From Polaromonas sp. (GTDB lineage Bacteria > Pseudomonadota > Gammaproteobacteria > Burkholderiales > Burkholderiaceae_C), in NCBI RefSeq assembly GCF_029945925.1, contig NZ_JAQSDN010000001.1:1-64000 (forward strand): DNA of 64,000 nt, in the 5' to 3' direction. Positions 27,863-35,406 of this stretch are shown one piece after another. Within the stretch, counting starts at the first letter, position 1. Each line of letters begins with the position of its first letter. Position numbers and translations under genes: made by a program. The notes under the pieces are model-generated. The model was given only the letters and a program-made list of their open reading frames with translations. It was not told where the DNA came from and ran no database searches.

Positions 27863-27910
27863 TGTTCCATTTGTTCGTCAATTGCAATCAATTGACGAAT
27901 ATAAGGAACA
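27863..27910. promoter_or_regulatory. 48-bp two-tier palindrome, AbiEi operator
   Basis: Inner arms TTCGTCAATTG (27874-27884) and CAATTGACGAA (27889-27899) are perfect with a 4-bp spacer. Outer arms TGTTCC (27863-27868) and GGAACA (27905-27910) are perfect and lie exactly 5 bp from the inner arms on each side. The whole unit begins 13 bp upstream of the abiEi start. The symmetry fits cooperative binding of antitoxin molecules at its own promoter. Confidence 0.78.
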
Positions 27911-28009
27911 CCGGTCCAACTTCTGGTGAAGCTCCCTCTTGTTCAGAAAACAGGCACGTTCATAAAAAATGAACATCGGATTCCCGCAGGGCACAGATCA
28001 GAAAAAAAT

Positions 28010-28046
28010 CCAAACCAAGCCTGAGCCCATGGCGGGCAAGCGCAAG
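28010..28046 (+). repeat. Dispersed intergenic repeat, copy 5, left part (split by the insertion sequence)
   Basis: CCAAACCAAGCCTGAGCCCA, then GGGCAAGCGCAAG, ending exactly at the proposed left end of the insertion sequence. The right part continues at 29456. Joined, they read GCGCAAG + CAGCTACAAATTAAATAG, a normal copy of the repeat. Confidence 0.85.
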
Positions 28047-28137
28047 CAATGGGATGGACGCTCCCACCTTAGCGGCATCGCGATGTGCCAAAGTGGGAGT
28101 GTTTAGCAACCCACTTGAACAGACAGGAGCGTCCGAC

Positions 28138-29172
28138 ATGAAGGTTACAACATTGGGCATTGATCTGGCAAAGAACGTGTTCCAGCTGCACGGGGTCAAC
28201 GAATTTGGCAAACCCGTCATCAAGAAACAATTGAAGCGTGAGCAGATGGCAGCCTTCTTGGTGAACCTGCCGCCGTGCCTGATCGGCATGGAAGCCTGCG
28301 GTAGCGCCCACTACTGGGCGCGCAAGCTCCAAGGCTTCGGTCACACCGTCAAACTGATGGCCCCGCAATTGGTCAAGCCCTACGTCAAAACCAACAAGAA
28401 CGATGCAGCCGATGCCGAGGCGATCTGCGAAGCGGTCGCCCGGCCCAACATGCGCTTTGTGCCGATCAAAAGCGTTGAACAGCAAAGCGTCCTGGCATTG
28501 CACACCGTGCGCCAGGGGTTCGTCAAAGCGCGCACTGCCCAAGCCAACCAGATCCGGGGCTTGCTGTCGGAATTTGGGCTGATCATTCCCCAGGGCATTG
28601 GGCATATTGCAAACCGGGTGCCTGAACTTCTTGAAGACGCCAGCAACGAGCTGCCGGGGGCCTTTCGGCTGCTGGTGCAACGCTTGCTGGATCACTTGAA
28701 AGAGCTTGATGGCCAAGTCAAGGAATTGGAAACCCAGATCGTGAAGTGGCACCGTCAGAGTGAACTGAGCAGCAAACTGGCAGGAGTGCCTGGTATTGGC
28801 CCCATCACCGCCAGCGCCTTGGTGGCCACCATAGGAGACGCCAGGAACTTTGATAACGGCAGGCAGGTGGCGGCCTGGCTGGGCTTGGTGCCCCGGCAGC
28901 ACTCCAGCGGGGGCAAACAAAATCTACTGGGACTCAGCAAGCGCGGGGACATCTACCTGCGCACCTTGCTGATCCACGGTGCCCACTCGGTGATTCACTG
29001 GGAGAGTCGCAAACCCGATTGCTGCAGTTGGGTCAGCGGCGTGCTCAAGCGGCGCAACAAGAATGTGGCGGCCGTTGCGCTGGCCAACAAGAATGCGCGC
29101 ATTGTGTGGGCCTTATTGGCCCATGACAGAGAGTTCCGAGCCGACTACGTGTCCACCAGGGTGGCCGCATAG
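28138..29172 (+). CDS. IS110-family transposase (recombinase)
   Basis: A 344-residue DEDD recombinase. The RuvC-like catalytic tetrad is D9 (GIDLAKN), E52 (GMEACGS), D89 and D92 (NKNDAADAEA). The C-terminal domain has the helix-hairpin-helix LAGVPGIGPITASALVA and the serine motif VPRQHSSGGKQNLLGLSKRGD (S256 or S257). These recombinases use an element-encoded RNA to pair with donor and target DNA. The start at 28138 (ATG) gives the normal family N-terminus. The frame is intact, so the element may be active. Confidence 0.95.
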   Translation: MKVTTLGIDLAKNVFQLHGVNEFGKPVIKKQLKREQMAAFLVNLPPCLIGMEACGSAHYWARKLQGFGHTVKLMAPQLVKPYVKTNKNDAADAEAICEAVARPNMRFVPIKSVEQQSVLALHTVRQGFVKARTAQANQIRGLLSEFGLIIPQGIGHIANRVPELLEDASNELPGAFRLLVQRLLDHLKELDGQVKELETQIVKWHRQSELSSKLAGVPGIGPITASALVATIGDARNFDNGRQVAAWLGLVPRQHSSGGKQNLLGLSKRGDIYLRTLLIHGAHSVIHWESRKPDCCSWVSGVLKRRNKNVAAVALANKNARIVWALLAHDREFRADYVSTRVAA

Positions 29173-29219
29173 TCAAGTCGGTCAGTAGAGTCAACGAAAA
29201 CAACGAAGCAGGGAGAACT

Positions 29220-29440
29220 GAACCACCGATTGCTCAGGCGATCATGAAGTGATGGCAAGACAGGTCAGACCGTGGTTGGCAAAGCCCGCTATAGCTGCTG
29301 CACCCGGAGTGCGCGCAAGCAATCGAGGAGCCAACCAGCGAATCCCATCAGGGACAGTGACCCAAAGTCACAAGAAAAGTCCGAATGTACGGGTGCAATC
29401 TTTACCTTCGAGTCAGCATGAATTGAAAGCTTGGCATACC
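29220..29440 (+). ncRNA. Candidate bridge (seek) RNA of the insertion sequence
   Basis: This noncoding stretch lies between transposase stop and right end, where IS1111-group elements encode their guide RNA. An 8-bp stem TGGTTGGC (29273-29280) / GCCAACCA (29330-29337) closes a 49-nt loop. In the loop, ATAGCTGCT (29291-29299) is the reverse complement of the right half of the target repeat (AGCAGCTAT), and GCGCAAGCA (29313-29321) equals its left half. Further on, ATCCCAT (29342-29348) is the reverse complement of the element's left end (ATGGGAT), and ATGTAC (29385-29390) equals its right end (ATGTAC), flanking a small hairpin GTGAC/GTCAC. The outer limits of the RNA are guesses. Confidence 0.72.
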
Positions 29441-29455
29441 GGGAGCGTCCATGTA

Positions 29456-29477
29456 CAGCTACAAATTAAATAGCAGC
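29456..29477 (+). repeat. Dispersed intergenic repeat, copy 5, right part
   Basis: CAGCTACAAATTAAATAGCA directly after the proposed right end of the insertion sequence; it continues the repeat interrupted at 28046. Confidence 0.83.
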
Positions 29478-29485
29478 GCCGGGAC

Positions 29486-30025
29486 TCATGGCCGTGGCGT
29501 TTTGCGCGCCCGTGTCACCGCATCCGCCACATCCTCGCCCCGCGGGCCAAGCCCGCCCAGCCCGCCCAGCACCTGGTCGCCCGGTGGGAGGTCGCCCTTG
29601 GCCGCCTCCACCGCCCGCACCACCAGTTCGTCGTAGCCCGTCACCGCATCCGGCTCCCGCGAGAACGCCCACTCCGGCAGCAGCGCCAGCAAGACCTCCG
29701 CCGTGGTGCGCACCGTGCAGCCGGGCGCCACGTGGCCGCCCAACACGTCGCCGGTGGCGGTGGACAGCGCCATGTGCAGGTGCGAGCTGCTGCGTGCGCC
29801 CTCCCCCGTGCCGTTGAATGCCACCGTGCCCGACAGGCTCAGGATTTCCATGTCGCCCGTCAGGCGCCGCGGCTGCTCCGCGCCCGCGAACCGCAGGCCC
29901 GCGCTCGACAGGCTGCCGATGCCCGACAGCACAAAGGCCGCGCGGCAGTTGGCGCCGCGCACCGCCGCCTCGATGGCGCTGCGCAAGTCCTGGCCGGGGC
30001 TCAGGCGGATGGGAAGGGTTTGCAT
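29486..30025 (-). CDS. PPC/DUF296-domain protein
   Basis: A 179-residue protein of the PPC (DUF296) family. The family features LRSAIEAAVRGANCRAAFVLSGIGSLSSAGLRFA, SSHLHMALSTATGDVLGGHVAPGCTVRTTAEV are visible; the histidines of HLH and GGHV probably bind a metal. In plants the domain occurs in AT-hook proteins, while bacterial stand-alone forms have no firmly known role. The last 30 residues (GDQVLGGLGGLGPRGEDVAD) are glycine-rich and not conserved-looking. It is alone on its strand between two dispersed-repeat copies. Confidence 0.83.
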   Translation of the reverse strand: MQTLPIRLSPGQDLRSAIEAAVRGANCRAAFVLSGIGSLSSAGLRFAGAEQPRRLTGDMEILSLSGTVAFNGTGEGARSSSHLHMALSTATGDVLGGHVAPGCTVRTTAEVLLALLPEWAFSREPDAVTGYDELVVRAVEAAKGDLPPGDQVLGGLGGLGPRGEDVADAVTRARKTPRP

Positions 30026-30037
30026 GGTTTTATTGAG

Positions 30038-30098
30038 TCAAATTGGCCGATAGCCCTTACAGGCATTGCGCAGGCAGCTATCAAATCAAGAGCAAATC
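30038..30098 (+). repeat. Dispersed intergenic repeat, copy 6
   Basis: TCAAATTGGCCGATAGCCCT, then ATTGCGCAGGCAGCTATCAA and ATCAAGAGCAAATC. Between the PPC-protein and MazG-type genes. Confidence 0.86.
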
Positions 30099-30105
30099 GC
30101 TGACT

Positions 30106-30477
30106 TCACGCGCCCTGCTCCGGGTCGGTGAGGTCCGTGTATTTCTGGCTAGAGCCGCGGGCACGGTCCACCGGGTACTTCTCGGCATTGACGGCCAGCT
30201 TGAGCCGCGCGGCTTCCAGCAGGTCAATCTGCAGCTTGTCGCAAAGCTGCAGCAGGTAGAGCAGCACATCGGCCGCCTCGGCGGCCACCTCGGCCTTTTT
30301 GGGTGCGGCCAGGGTGCGGCTTTGTTCTTCCGTCAGCCACTGGAAGTGCTCCAGCAACTCCGCCGCCTCCACCGACAGGGCCGACGCCAGGTTCTTGGGC
30401 GAGTGAAACTGCTCCCAGTCGCGCGCCTGGGCGAAGTCGCGCAGGGACTGGGTCAGGGAAGGGATATCTTGGTTCAT
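30106..30477 (-). CDS. MazG-type nucleotide pyrophosphohydrolase
   Basis: A 123-residue all-alpha NTP pyrophosphohydrolase of the MazG/dCTPase (RS21-C6) type. The metal-binding pattern E-x-x-E is in ALSVEAAELLEHFQWL (residues 34-47), and the second in EVAAEAADVLLYLLQLCDKL. Such enzymes clear non-canonical nucleotides. The start at 30477 gives MNQDIPSLTQSLRDFAQARDW, the usual N-terminus; longer open sequence upstream is noncoding. Confidence 0.88.
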   Translation of the reverse strand: MNQDIPSLTQSLRDFAQARDWEQFHSPKNLASALSVEAAELLEHFQWLTEEQSRTLAAPKKAEVAAEAADVLLYLLQLCDKLQIDLLEAARLKLAVNAEKYPVDRARGSSQKYTDLTDPEQGA

Positions 30478-30843
30478 GTCTTGGTATTTCCGGGCCGATG
30501 GGCAGGGTCGAATCTTCTCGGCAAGACTCAAGCGCATGTTATGCGCATCAGCCCCCGCAGGCCTGTTGCATGCCTTCAAAGGGCCGCGTACACGCAAACT
30601 ATTCATGCAAAAAACGGCTGCAGTCCAATAAGCACGGGCTCTAGAAGCTATCAAAACAAGAGCGACCGGCAGACTTCACCGGCAAGTCGGCAGTCAACCC
30701 CATCGGCCGGTTACCTTTCATCCGCCCGAAACAGCATCTCGCGCCGCTGCCCGGCCGTTCCGTCGCAATCAACGCCAGCGCCGGCCTTTGCGCTCCTACC
30801 ATCGCGTCCAGTTTCAACCCAGTCAACACCCACGGAGCTCACC
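30478..30843. other. Intergenic region, 366 bp, between MazG-type and hydrolase genes
   Basis: A divergent intergenic stretch. It holds dispersed-repeat copy 7 (30609-30666) and otherwise no gene, clear terminator or strong dyad. Promoters for both flanking genes should lie here, but I see no convincing -35/-10 pair. Confidence 0.5.
30609..30666 (+). repeat. Dispersed intergenic repeat, copy 7 (diverged)
   Basis: AAAAAACGGCTGCAGTCCAA, then GGGCTCTAGAAGCTATCAAA and ACAAGAGCGAC. The GCGCAAGCAG core is changed to CTCTAGAAG; the flanks keep the pattern. Confidence 0.7.
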
Positions 30844-31872
30844 ATGTCCCTTTCACCCCACCGACTCTCTCTCGTTTTCTGCGGCCTGCTGCTGACGGCG
30901 GCCCAGGCCATGGCGGCGCAAGCCGGCTGGCGCCAGATCACCATTCCAGGCACCGCGACCGATGCCGCGCCCATCGTGGCGGCCCTGTATTACCCCACGC
31001 AGGCGGCCGCGCGCACGATCGCCATGGGGCCGTTCACGGTGAACGTGGCCATGCAGGCCGCGCCCGAGGCCAAGGTCAAGGGCCTGATCGTCCTGAGCCA
31101 CGGCACCGGCGGCAGTGAACTTGCGCACAGCAGCCTGGCCGAGGCGCTGGCGCAGCAGGGCTACCTGGTGGCCGCCCTGCGCCACCCCGGCGACAACTGG
31201 CAGGACCGCTCCTTGCGCCAGGGCAGCCTGGAGCGTTATGCCACCGAGCGGCCGCGGCAGGCTTCGCGCGTGATCGACGCCCTGCTGAACGACCCGTTAT
31301 GGAAAGACCGCATCGCCAGCGACGCCAGGGGGCCGCGCGTCGGCGCCGTGGGGCATTCGGCCGGGGGTTACACCGTGCTGGCCCTGGCAGGTGCACGGCT
31401 CGAGCCCTCCCGCTTCGACGCGCATTGCAACACCGAGCGCGCCGAGGACCCGATTTTCTGCAACACCGGCAAAGAGCGCATCCCGGCCACCAACCCTGGC
31501 GCCGCAGCGCCGGCCATTCCACCCCTGACCGATACACGTGTGCGCGCCGTGGTGGCCCTGGCGCCTATGGGTGCCTTGTTCAGCGCTGCTTCGCTGGCGC
31601 AAATCCGCATGCCGGTGACGGTGTATGGGGCGCAGCAAGACCGTTTTCTGGTGCCGCGCTTTCATGCCGAATGGGTGGCTGCGAATGTGCCCGCCGTAGA
31701 AGTGCACCGCGTGCCCAATGCCTGGCACTTCGCGTTTCAGGACATGCCCACCATGCCCATCCCCTCCGAAGACGGCGACATTGGCGCCAACCCGCCCGGC
31801 TTTGACCGCGCTGCGTTTCTGGGCCAGTTGCAGCGTGAGCTTCCTGCGTTTTTTGACAAGGCCTTGAACTGA
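30844..31872 (+). CDS. Secreted alpha/beta hydrolase (dienelactone hydrolase-like)
   Basis: A 342-residue alpha/beta hydrolase with a Sec signal (MSLSPHRLSLVFCGLLLTAA, ending AMAA). The nucleophile elbow is GHSAGG in VGAVGHSAGGYTVLALAG, the oxyanion region is LSHGTGGSELAHSS, and the late His is in VPNAWHFAFQD. The family contains dienelactone hydrolases and lipoprotein-like esterases; the substrate is unknown. It has no co-directional partner. Confidence 0.85.
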   Translation: MSLSPHRLSLVFCGLLLTAAQAMAAQAGWRQITIPGTATDAAPIVAALYYPTQAAARTIAMGPFTVNVAMQAAPEAKVKGLIVLSHGTGGSELAHSSLAEALAQQGYLVAALRHPGDNWQDRSLRQGSLERYATERPRQASRVIDALLNDPLWKDRIASDARGPRVGAVGHSAGGYTVLALAGARLEPSRFDAHCNTERAEDPIFCNTGKERIPATNPGAAAPAIPPLTDTRVRAVVALAPMGALFSAASLAQIRMPVTVYGAQQDRFLVPRFHAEWVAANVPAVEVHRVPNAWHFAFQDMPTMPIPSEDGDIGANPPGFDRAAFLGQLQRELPAFFDKALN

Positions 31873-31898
31873 CAGACACCCTGCGGTGCCGGGTCCGC

Positions 31899-32306
31899 CT
31901 AGCGCGCCGGTTTGGCGTTTTGCGCCACGGCCGCGCGTACCAGCGCCTTGAAGGCCGCTTCATCGATGGCATCGCCCTCTGCCAGATCAATGGCGCGGCG
32001 GGTGTTGCCTTCCAGACTGGCATTGAACAGCTTGGCCGGGTCCTTGAGCGAAGCGCCCTTGGGGAAAGTCAGCTTCACCTTGTCCTTGTAGGTCTCGCCG
32101 GTGCAGAGGATGCCATCGTGCGACCCGACCGGAATGTTCCACTTCCACTCCTCGACCACTGCCGGGTCGGCCTGCTGGATGAGCGCGCGGACATGGGGGA
32201 GCGTCTTCCCGCGCCAGTCGGCCAGGGACTTGATCTTTTCATCGATGAGTTTGGAAGGAGAATCGGCTTCCGCGCCGTCCTTCGATTTGCTTGGAGGTTT
32301 GCTCAT
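31899..32306 (-). CDS. DUF1801-domain protein (YdhG-like), 1
   Basis: A 135-residue DUF1801 protein: the SPSKLIDEKIKSLADWRGKT start, the EEWKWNIPVGSHDGILC core and KVKLTFPKGASLKDPAKLFN are characteristic. The function of the fold, which resembles frataxin and iron chaperones, is unsettled. The start at 32306 is preferred (MSKPPSKSKDG). A second DUF1801 gene precedes it by 31 bp on the same strand, so they form a tandem pair. Confidence 0.8.
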   Translation of the reverse strand: MSKPPSKSKDGAEADSPSKLIDEKIKSLADWRGKTLPHVRALIQQADPAVVEEWKWNIPVGSHDGILCTGETYKDKVKLTFPKGASLKDPAKLFNASLEGNTRRAIDLAEGDAIDEAAFKALVRAAVAQNAKPAR

Positions 32307-32337
32307 GTTGACTCCGTTTCCTTCACGATGGGCATGT

Positions 32338-32781
32338 TCACATCTTCTCGCCCGGCCGCTTGCTGGCCTGCTTGATCCAGGCGCTGAGTTGGGCTTCGTC
32401 GAGTTCAACGTCCTCGCGGATGTCGAGGTAACGCGTGTCCTGGCTTTTGGATTCGCCGGGCGGCACCGGCGACAGCGACTGCCCGCGGAAAAAAGTCCCC
32501 TTCACGTACTTGGTGAAGAAATGGAAGCTGAGGAACCAGCCCTCCTGCCCCGGCGCCCCATAAAACGGCGAGTTCCATTTGACCGCCTTGCGCACACCGG
32601 GCACGGCGGCCACGACGAGTTCATCCAGCCGCCGCCCGACACCCTGCTTCCAGCCCGGCATGGCCGCGATGTAGGCCTGCACCGGCGCGTCGCCCTCGCC
32701 TTTTGCGATCTGCGGGTTGCCGCCGGAAAGCAGCACCGGCTTGGCGGGTTTCGCAGCGGGCTGCAACTTCGTCTTGGTCAT
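32338..32781 (-). CDS. DUF1801-domain protein, 2
   Basis: A 147-residue DUF1801 protein with the core GWKQGVGRRLDELVVAAVPG, KAVKWNSPFYG, WFLSFHFFTKYVKGTFFRG. The ATG at 32781 follows a GTG that could also start translation one codon earlier. It is upstream of and similar in kind to the DUF1801 gene at 31899, with a different N-terminal tail (low-complexity TKTKLQPAAKPAKP). Confidence 0.8.
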   Translation of the reverse strand: MTKTKLQPAAKPAKPVLLSGGNPQIAKGEGDAPVQAYIAAMPGWKQGVGRRLDELVVAAVPGVRKAVKWNSPFYGAPGQEGWFLSFHFFTKYVKGTFFRGQSLSPVPPGESKSQDTRYLDIREDVELDEAQLSAWIKQASKRPGEKM

Positions 32782-32972
32782 CACATGTGCTTCCGGTTAA
32801 AGCGACTTTATCCGAGCGTGCAGCCTCGTGCATCGCCGCCTAGCTGTGTCCACCAGCACGGCGTGCGGTACAGTTACTCACGCAGGAAGCAGCTGCTGCT
32901 GTCCGTCGCGCGGCGACCTTGTCTCGGGGCGTCCGTCATACCCCTCTATCAAAAATAGCAAAGTGAAAGTCA

Positions 32973-35321
32973 GTGGATCCATCAACCATCAACAAAATCG
33001 TCTCCTTCATTTGGGGCATTGCAGACGATGTGCTGCGCGACCTGTTCAGGCGCGGTAAGTATCCTGACGTCATCCTGCCCATGTTCGTCATCCGACGTAT
33101 GGACTCAGTGCTCGAATCAACCAAGCAAAGTGTGCTGGACGTCAAAAAGATGTTGGACGATGCTGGCATCACCGAACAGCGCGCGGCCCTCTGCGACGAA
33201 GCGGGACAGGCGTTTTACAACACCTCCCGCTTCACCTTGCGCGATCTGCAATCGCGCGGCAACCGGCAGCAATTGCTGGCCGACTTTGAGGACTACCTCA
33301 ATGGTTTTTCACCCAATGTGCTGGACATCATCGAGAACTTCAAGTTCCGCAACCAGCTCTCCACCCTGTCCAAAGCCGACGCCCTGGGCACGCTGATCAA
33401 CAAGTTTCTGGACCCCGACATTGACCTGTCGCCTGCCGGCATCGACAACCACTCCATGGGCACGGTGTTTGAAGAACTGGTGCGCAAGTTCAACGAAGAA
33501 AACAACGAAGAGGCCGGTGAACACTGGACCCCGCGCGACGCCGTGCGGCTGATGGCCGACCTGGTGTTCCTGCCTATCGAATCACAGCTCAAGTCCGGCA
33601 GCTACCTGCTGTTTGACGACGCCTGCGGCACAGGCGGCATGCTCACCGTGGCCGAAGAAACGCTGGCCGCCATTGCCACCAAGCGCGGCCTGCACATCAA
33701 GAGTCACCTCTACGGGCAAGAGATCAACCCCGAAACCTACGCCATCTGCAAAGCCGACATGCTGCTCAAGGGCGAAGGCGAAAACGCTGATCACATCGTT
33801 GGCGGTGCAGAGTGGTCCACCCTGTCCAACGATGCCTTCCCTGCGCAAGAGTTCGACTTCATGCTGGCCAACCCACCGTATGGAAAGAGCTGGAAGAAAG
33901 ACCTGGAGGCCATGGGTGGCAAAGACGGCATGCGCGACCCCCGCTTCAAGGTCACGCACCAAGGCGAAGAGCTGTCATTGGTCACCCGTTCCAGCGACGG
34001 CCAGATGCTGTTCCTGGTCAACATGGCGTCCAAGATGAACCACAAGTCGGCCTTGGGCAGCCGCATTGCCGAGGTGCACAACGGCAGTTCGCTGTTTACC
34101 GGCGATGCGGGCCAGGGCGAAAGCAACATCCGCCGCTGGATCATTGAAAACGACTGGCTGGAGGCCATCGTCGCCCTGCCGCTCAACCTGTTTTACAACA
34201 CCGGCATTGCCACCTACATCTGGGTGCTGTCCAACCGCAAGGCCGCGCACCGCAAGGGCCAGGTGCAGTTGATCGATGCCAGCCAGTGGTTCAAACCCCT
34301 GCGCAAAAATCTGGGCAAGAAAAACTGCGAACTCAGCGCCGAAGACATCTCCCGCATCACCCAAACCTTTTTCGACTTTGCCCAAACGCCCGAGTCCAAA
34401 ATATTCCCCAACGCCGCTTTTGGCTACTGGAAAGTGGTGGTGGAGCGCCCGCTGCGCCTGCACAGCCAGTTGTCATTGCCGCGCATTGAAGGCCTGCGCT
34501 TTGCCAGCGGTGAGGAAGCCATCCGCCGCGCGCTGGTCGATGAATTGGGCCAAGCCCTGTTCAGCGACTTCAGCAAGGTGGAAAAGGCCCTGGAAAAGCG
34601 TCTGGCCGAATGGGGCAACGACGATGCCGAGGACGATGCGGACGACAGCGACGCAGTCGACGACGATGACGAAGCCAGCACCGCCAAGGCCAAAAAAGGC
34701 CTGCCCGAAAAAACCAAACGCAAGCTGCTGGACGCCACCACCTGGGCGCGCGATGCCCGCCTCTACCAGGTCGCCAACGAGTTGCGCGCTGCCCTGGGCA
34801 GCCACCTGTTTGAAGACCACAACGACTTCCGCGACCAGGTGGCCGTCCACCTCAAGCAGAGCCAAACCAAACTCTCGGCCCCCGACCTTAAAACCATCCT
34901 CAAGGCCGTGAGCTGGCGGGCTGAGGCCGCGCCGCCCGTGCGCGCCAAGGTGCACAAACTTGCCAAAGGCAAACTCAAAGCCAGGGCCGCCCCGCTGCAC
35001 GGCCTGTACGACGCGGTAGTAGACGGCAAACCCGTGCTGGTGGAATACGAGCCCGACCCCGACCTGCGCGACACCGAGCAGGTGCCCCTGCTGGAAGACG
35101 GTGGCATAGCCGCCTTTATCCAGCGCGAAGTGCAGCCCTACACGCCTGACGCGTGGGTGAAGCTGGACGCCACCAAGGTGGGCTACGAGGTCAGCTTCAC
35201 CCGCCACTTCTACAAACCCCAGCCCCTGCGCACGCTGGACGAAATTGCCACCGACATACTGGCCATTGAGAAAGAGGCCGATGGCCTGCTGGACGGGCTG
35301 CTGAAGGGAGTTTCAGCATGA
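32973..35321 (+). CDS. hsdM: Type I restriction-modification system, methyltransferase subunit HsdM
   Basis: A 782-residue adenine methyltransferase subunit that, with HsdS, methylates the recognition site. The N-terminal HsdM domain spans about residues 5-160. SAM motif I is DDACGTGGM (215-223) and motif IV is NPPYG (300-304). Length is well above the usual 500 or so residues; the extra C-terminal part begins after a very acidic run near 548-569 (DDAEDDADDSDAVDDDDE) and ends with a helical domain. The start is GTG at 32973, chosen because INKIVSFIWGIADDVLRDLF begins right after it, with no earlier in-frame start and only a weak ribosome site. Confidence 0.94.
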   Translation: MDPSTINKIVSFIWGIADDVLRDLFRRGKYPDVILPMFVIRRMDSVLESTKQSVLDVKKMLDDAGITEQRAALCDEAGQAFYNTSRFTLRDLQSRGNRQQLLADFEDYLNGFSPNVLDIIENFKFRNQLSTLSKADALGTLINKFLDPDIDLSPAGIDNHSMGTVFEELVRKFNEENNEEAGEHWTPRDAVRLMADLVFLPIESQLKSGSYLLFDDACGTGGMLTVAEETLAAIATKRGLHIKSHLYGQEINPETYAICKADMLLKGEGENADHIVGGAEWSTLSNDAFPAQEFDFMLANPPYGKSWKKDLEAMGGKDGMRDPRFKVTHQGEELSLVTRSSDGQMLFLVNMASKMNHKSALGSRIAEVHNGSSLFTGDAGQGESNIRRWIIENDWLEAIVALPLNLFYNTGIATYIWVLSNRKAAHRKGQVQLIDASQWFKPLRKNLGKKNCELSAEDISRITQTFFDFAQTPESKIFPNAAFGYWKVVVERPLRLHSQLSLPRIEGLRFASGEEAIRRALVDELGQALFSDFSKVEKALEKRLAEWGNDDAEDDADDSDAVDDDDEASTAKAKKGLPEKTKRKLLDATTWARDARLYQVANELRAALGSHLFEDHNDFRDQVAVHLKQSQTKLSAPDLKTILKAVSWRAEAAPPVRAKVHKLAKGKLKARAAPLHGLYDAVVDGKPVLVEYEPDPDLRDTEQVPLLEDGGIAAFIQREVQPYTPDAWVKLDATKVGYEVSFTRHFYKPQPLRTLDEIATDILAIEKEADGLLDGLLKGVSA

Positions 35322-35380
35322 AATTAGCCTCTAGCCCCTGTGGAATATGCGCGAGCAGCTTCTTTTTTGATAGCAAATCA
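35321..35380 (+). repeat. Dispersed intergenic repeat, copy 8 (between hsdM and hsdS)
   Basis: AAATTAGCCTCTAGCCCCTG, then ATGCGCGAGCAGCTTC and TTTTTTGATAGCAAATCAAA. It begins at the last base of the hsdM stop codon and lies inside the restriction-modification operon. Confidence 0.78.
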
Positions 35381-35406
35381 AACGCCCAGCGCTTGCAGCG
35401 TGTCGA

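Larger units (their letters stand above)
28047..29455 (+). mobile_element. IS110-family insertion sequence, IS1111 group
   Basis: A 1409-bp element. Perfect 12-bp subterminal inverted repeats are ATGGACGCTCCC (28054-28065) and GGGAGCGTCCAT (29441-29452). Seven bases (CAATGGG) lie outside the left repeat and three (GTA) outside the right, the tail lengths known for the IS1111 group. The transposase gene is followed by a long (about 270 bp) noncoding region before the right end, also as in this group. Both flanks carry CA at the junction, the likely crossover dinucleotide. It is inserted in one copy of the dispersed repeat, which is restored exactly when the element is removed. Confidence 0.9.

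Noticed and set aside
27958-27974. GTTCAT/ATGAAC hairpin left of the insertion sequence
   Set aside because: A 6-bp stem in AT-rich DNA; no gene end or start to connect it with.
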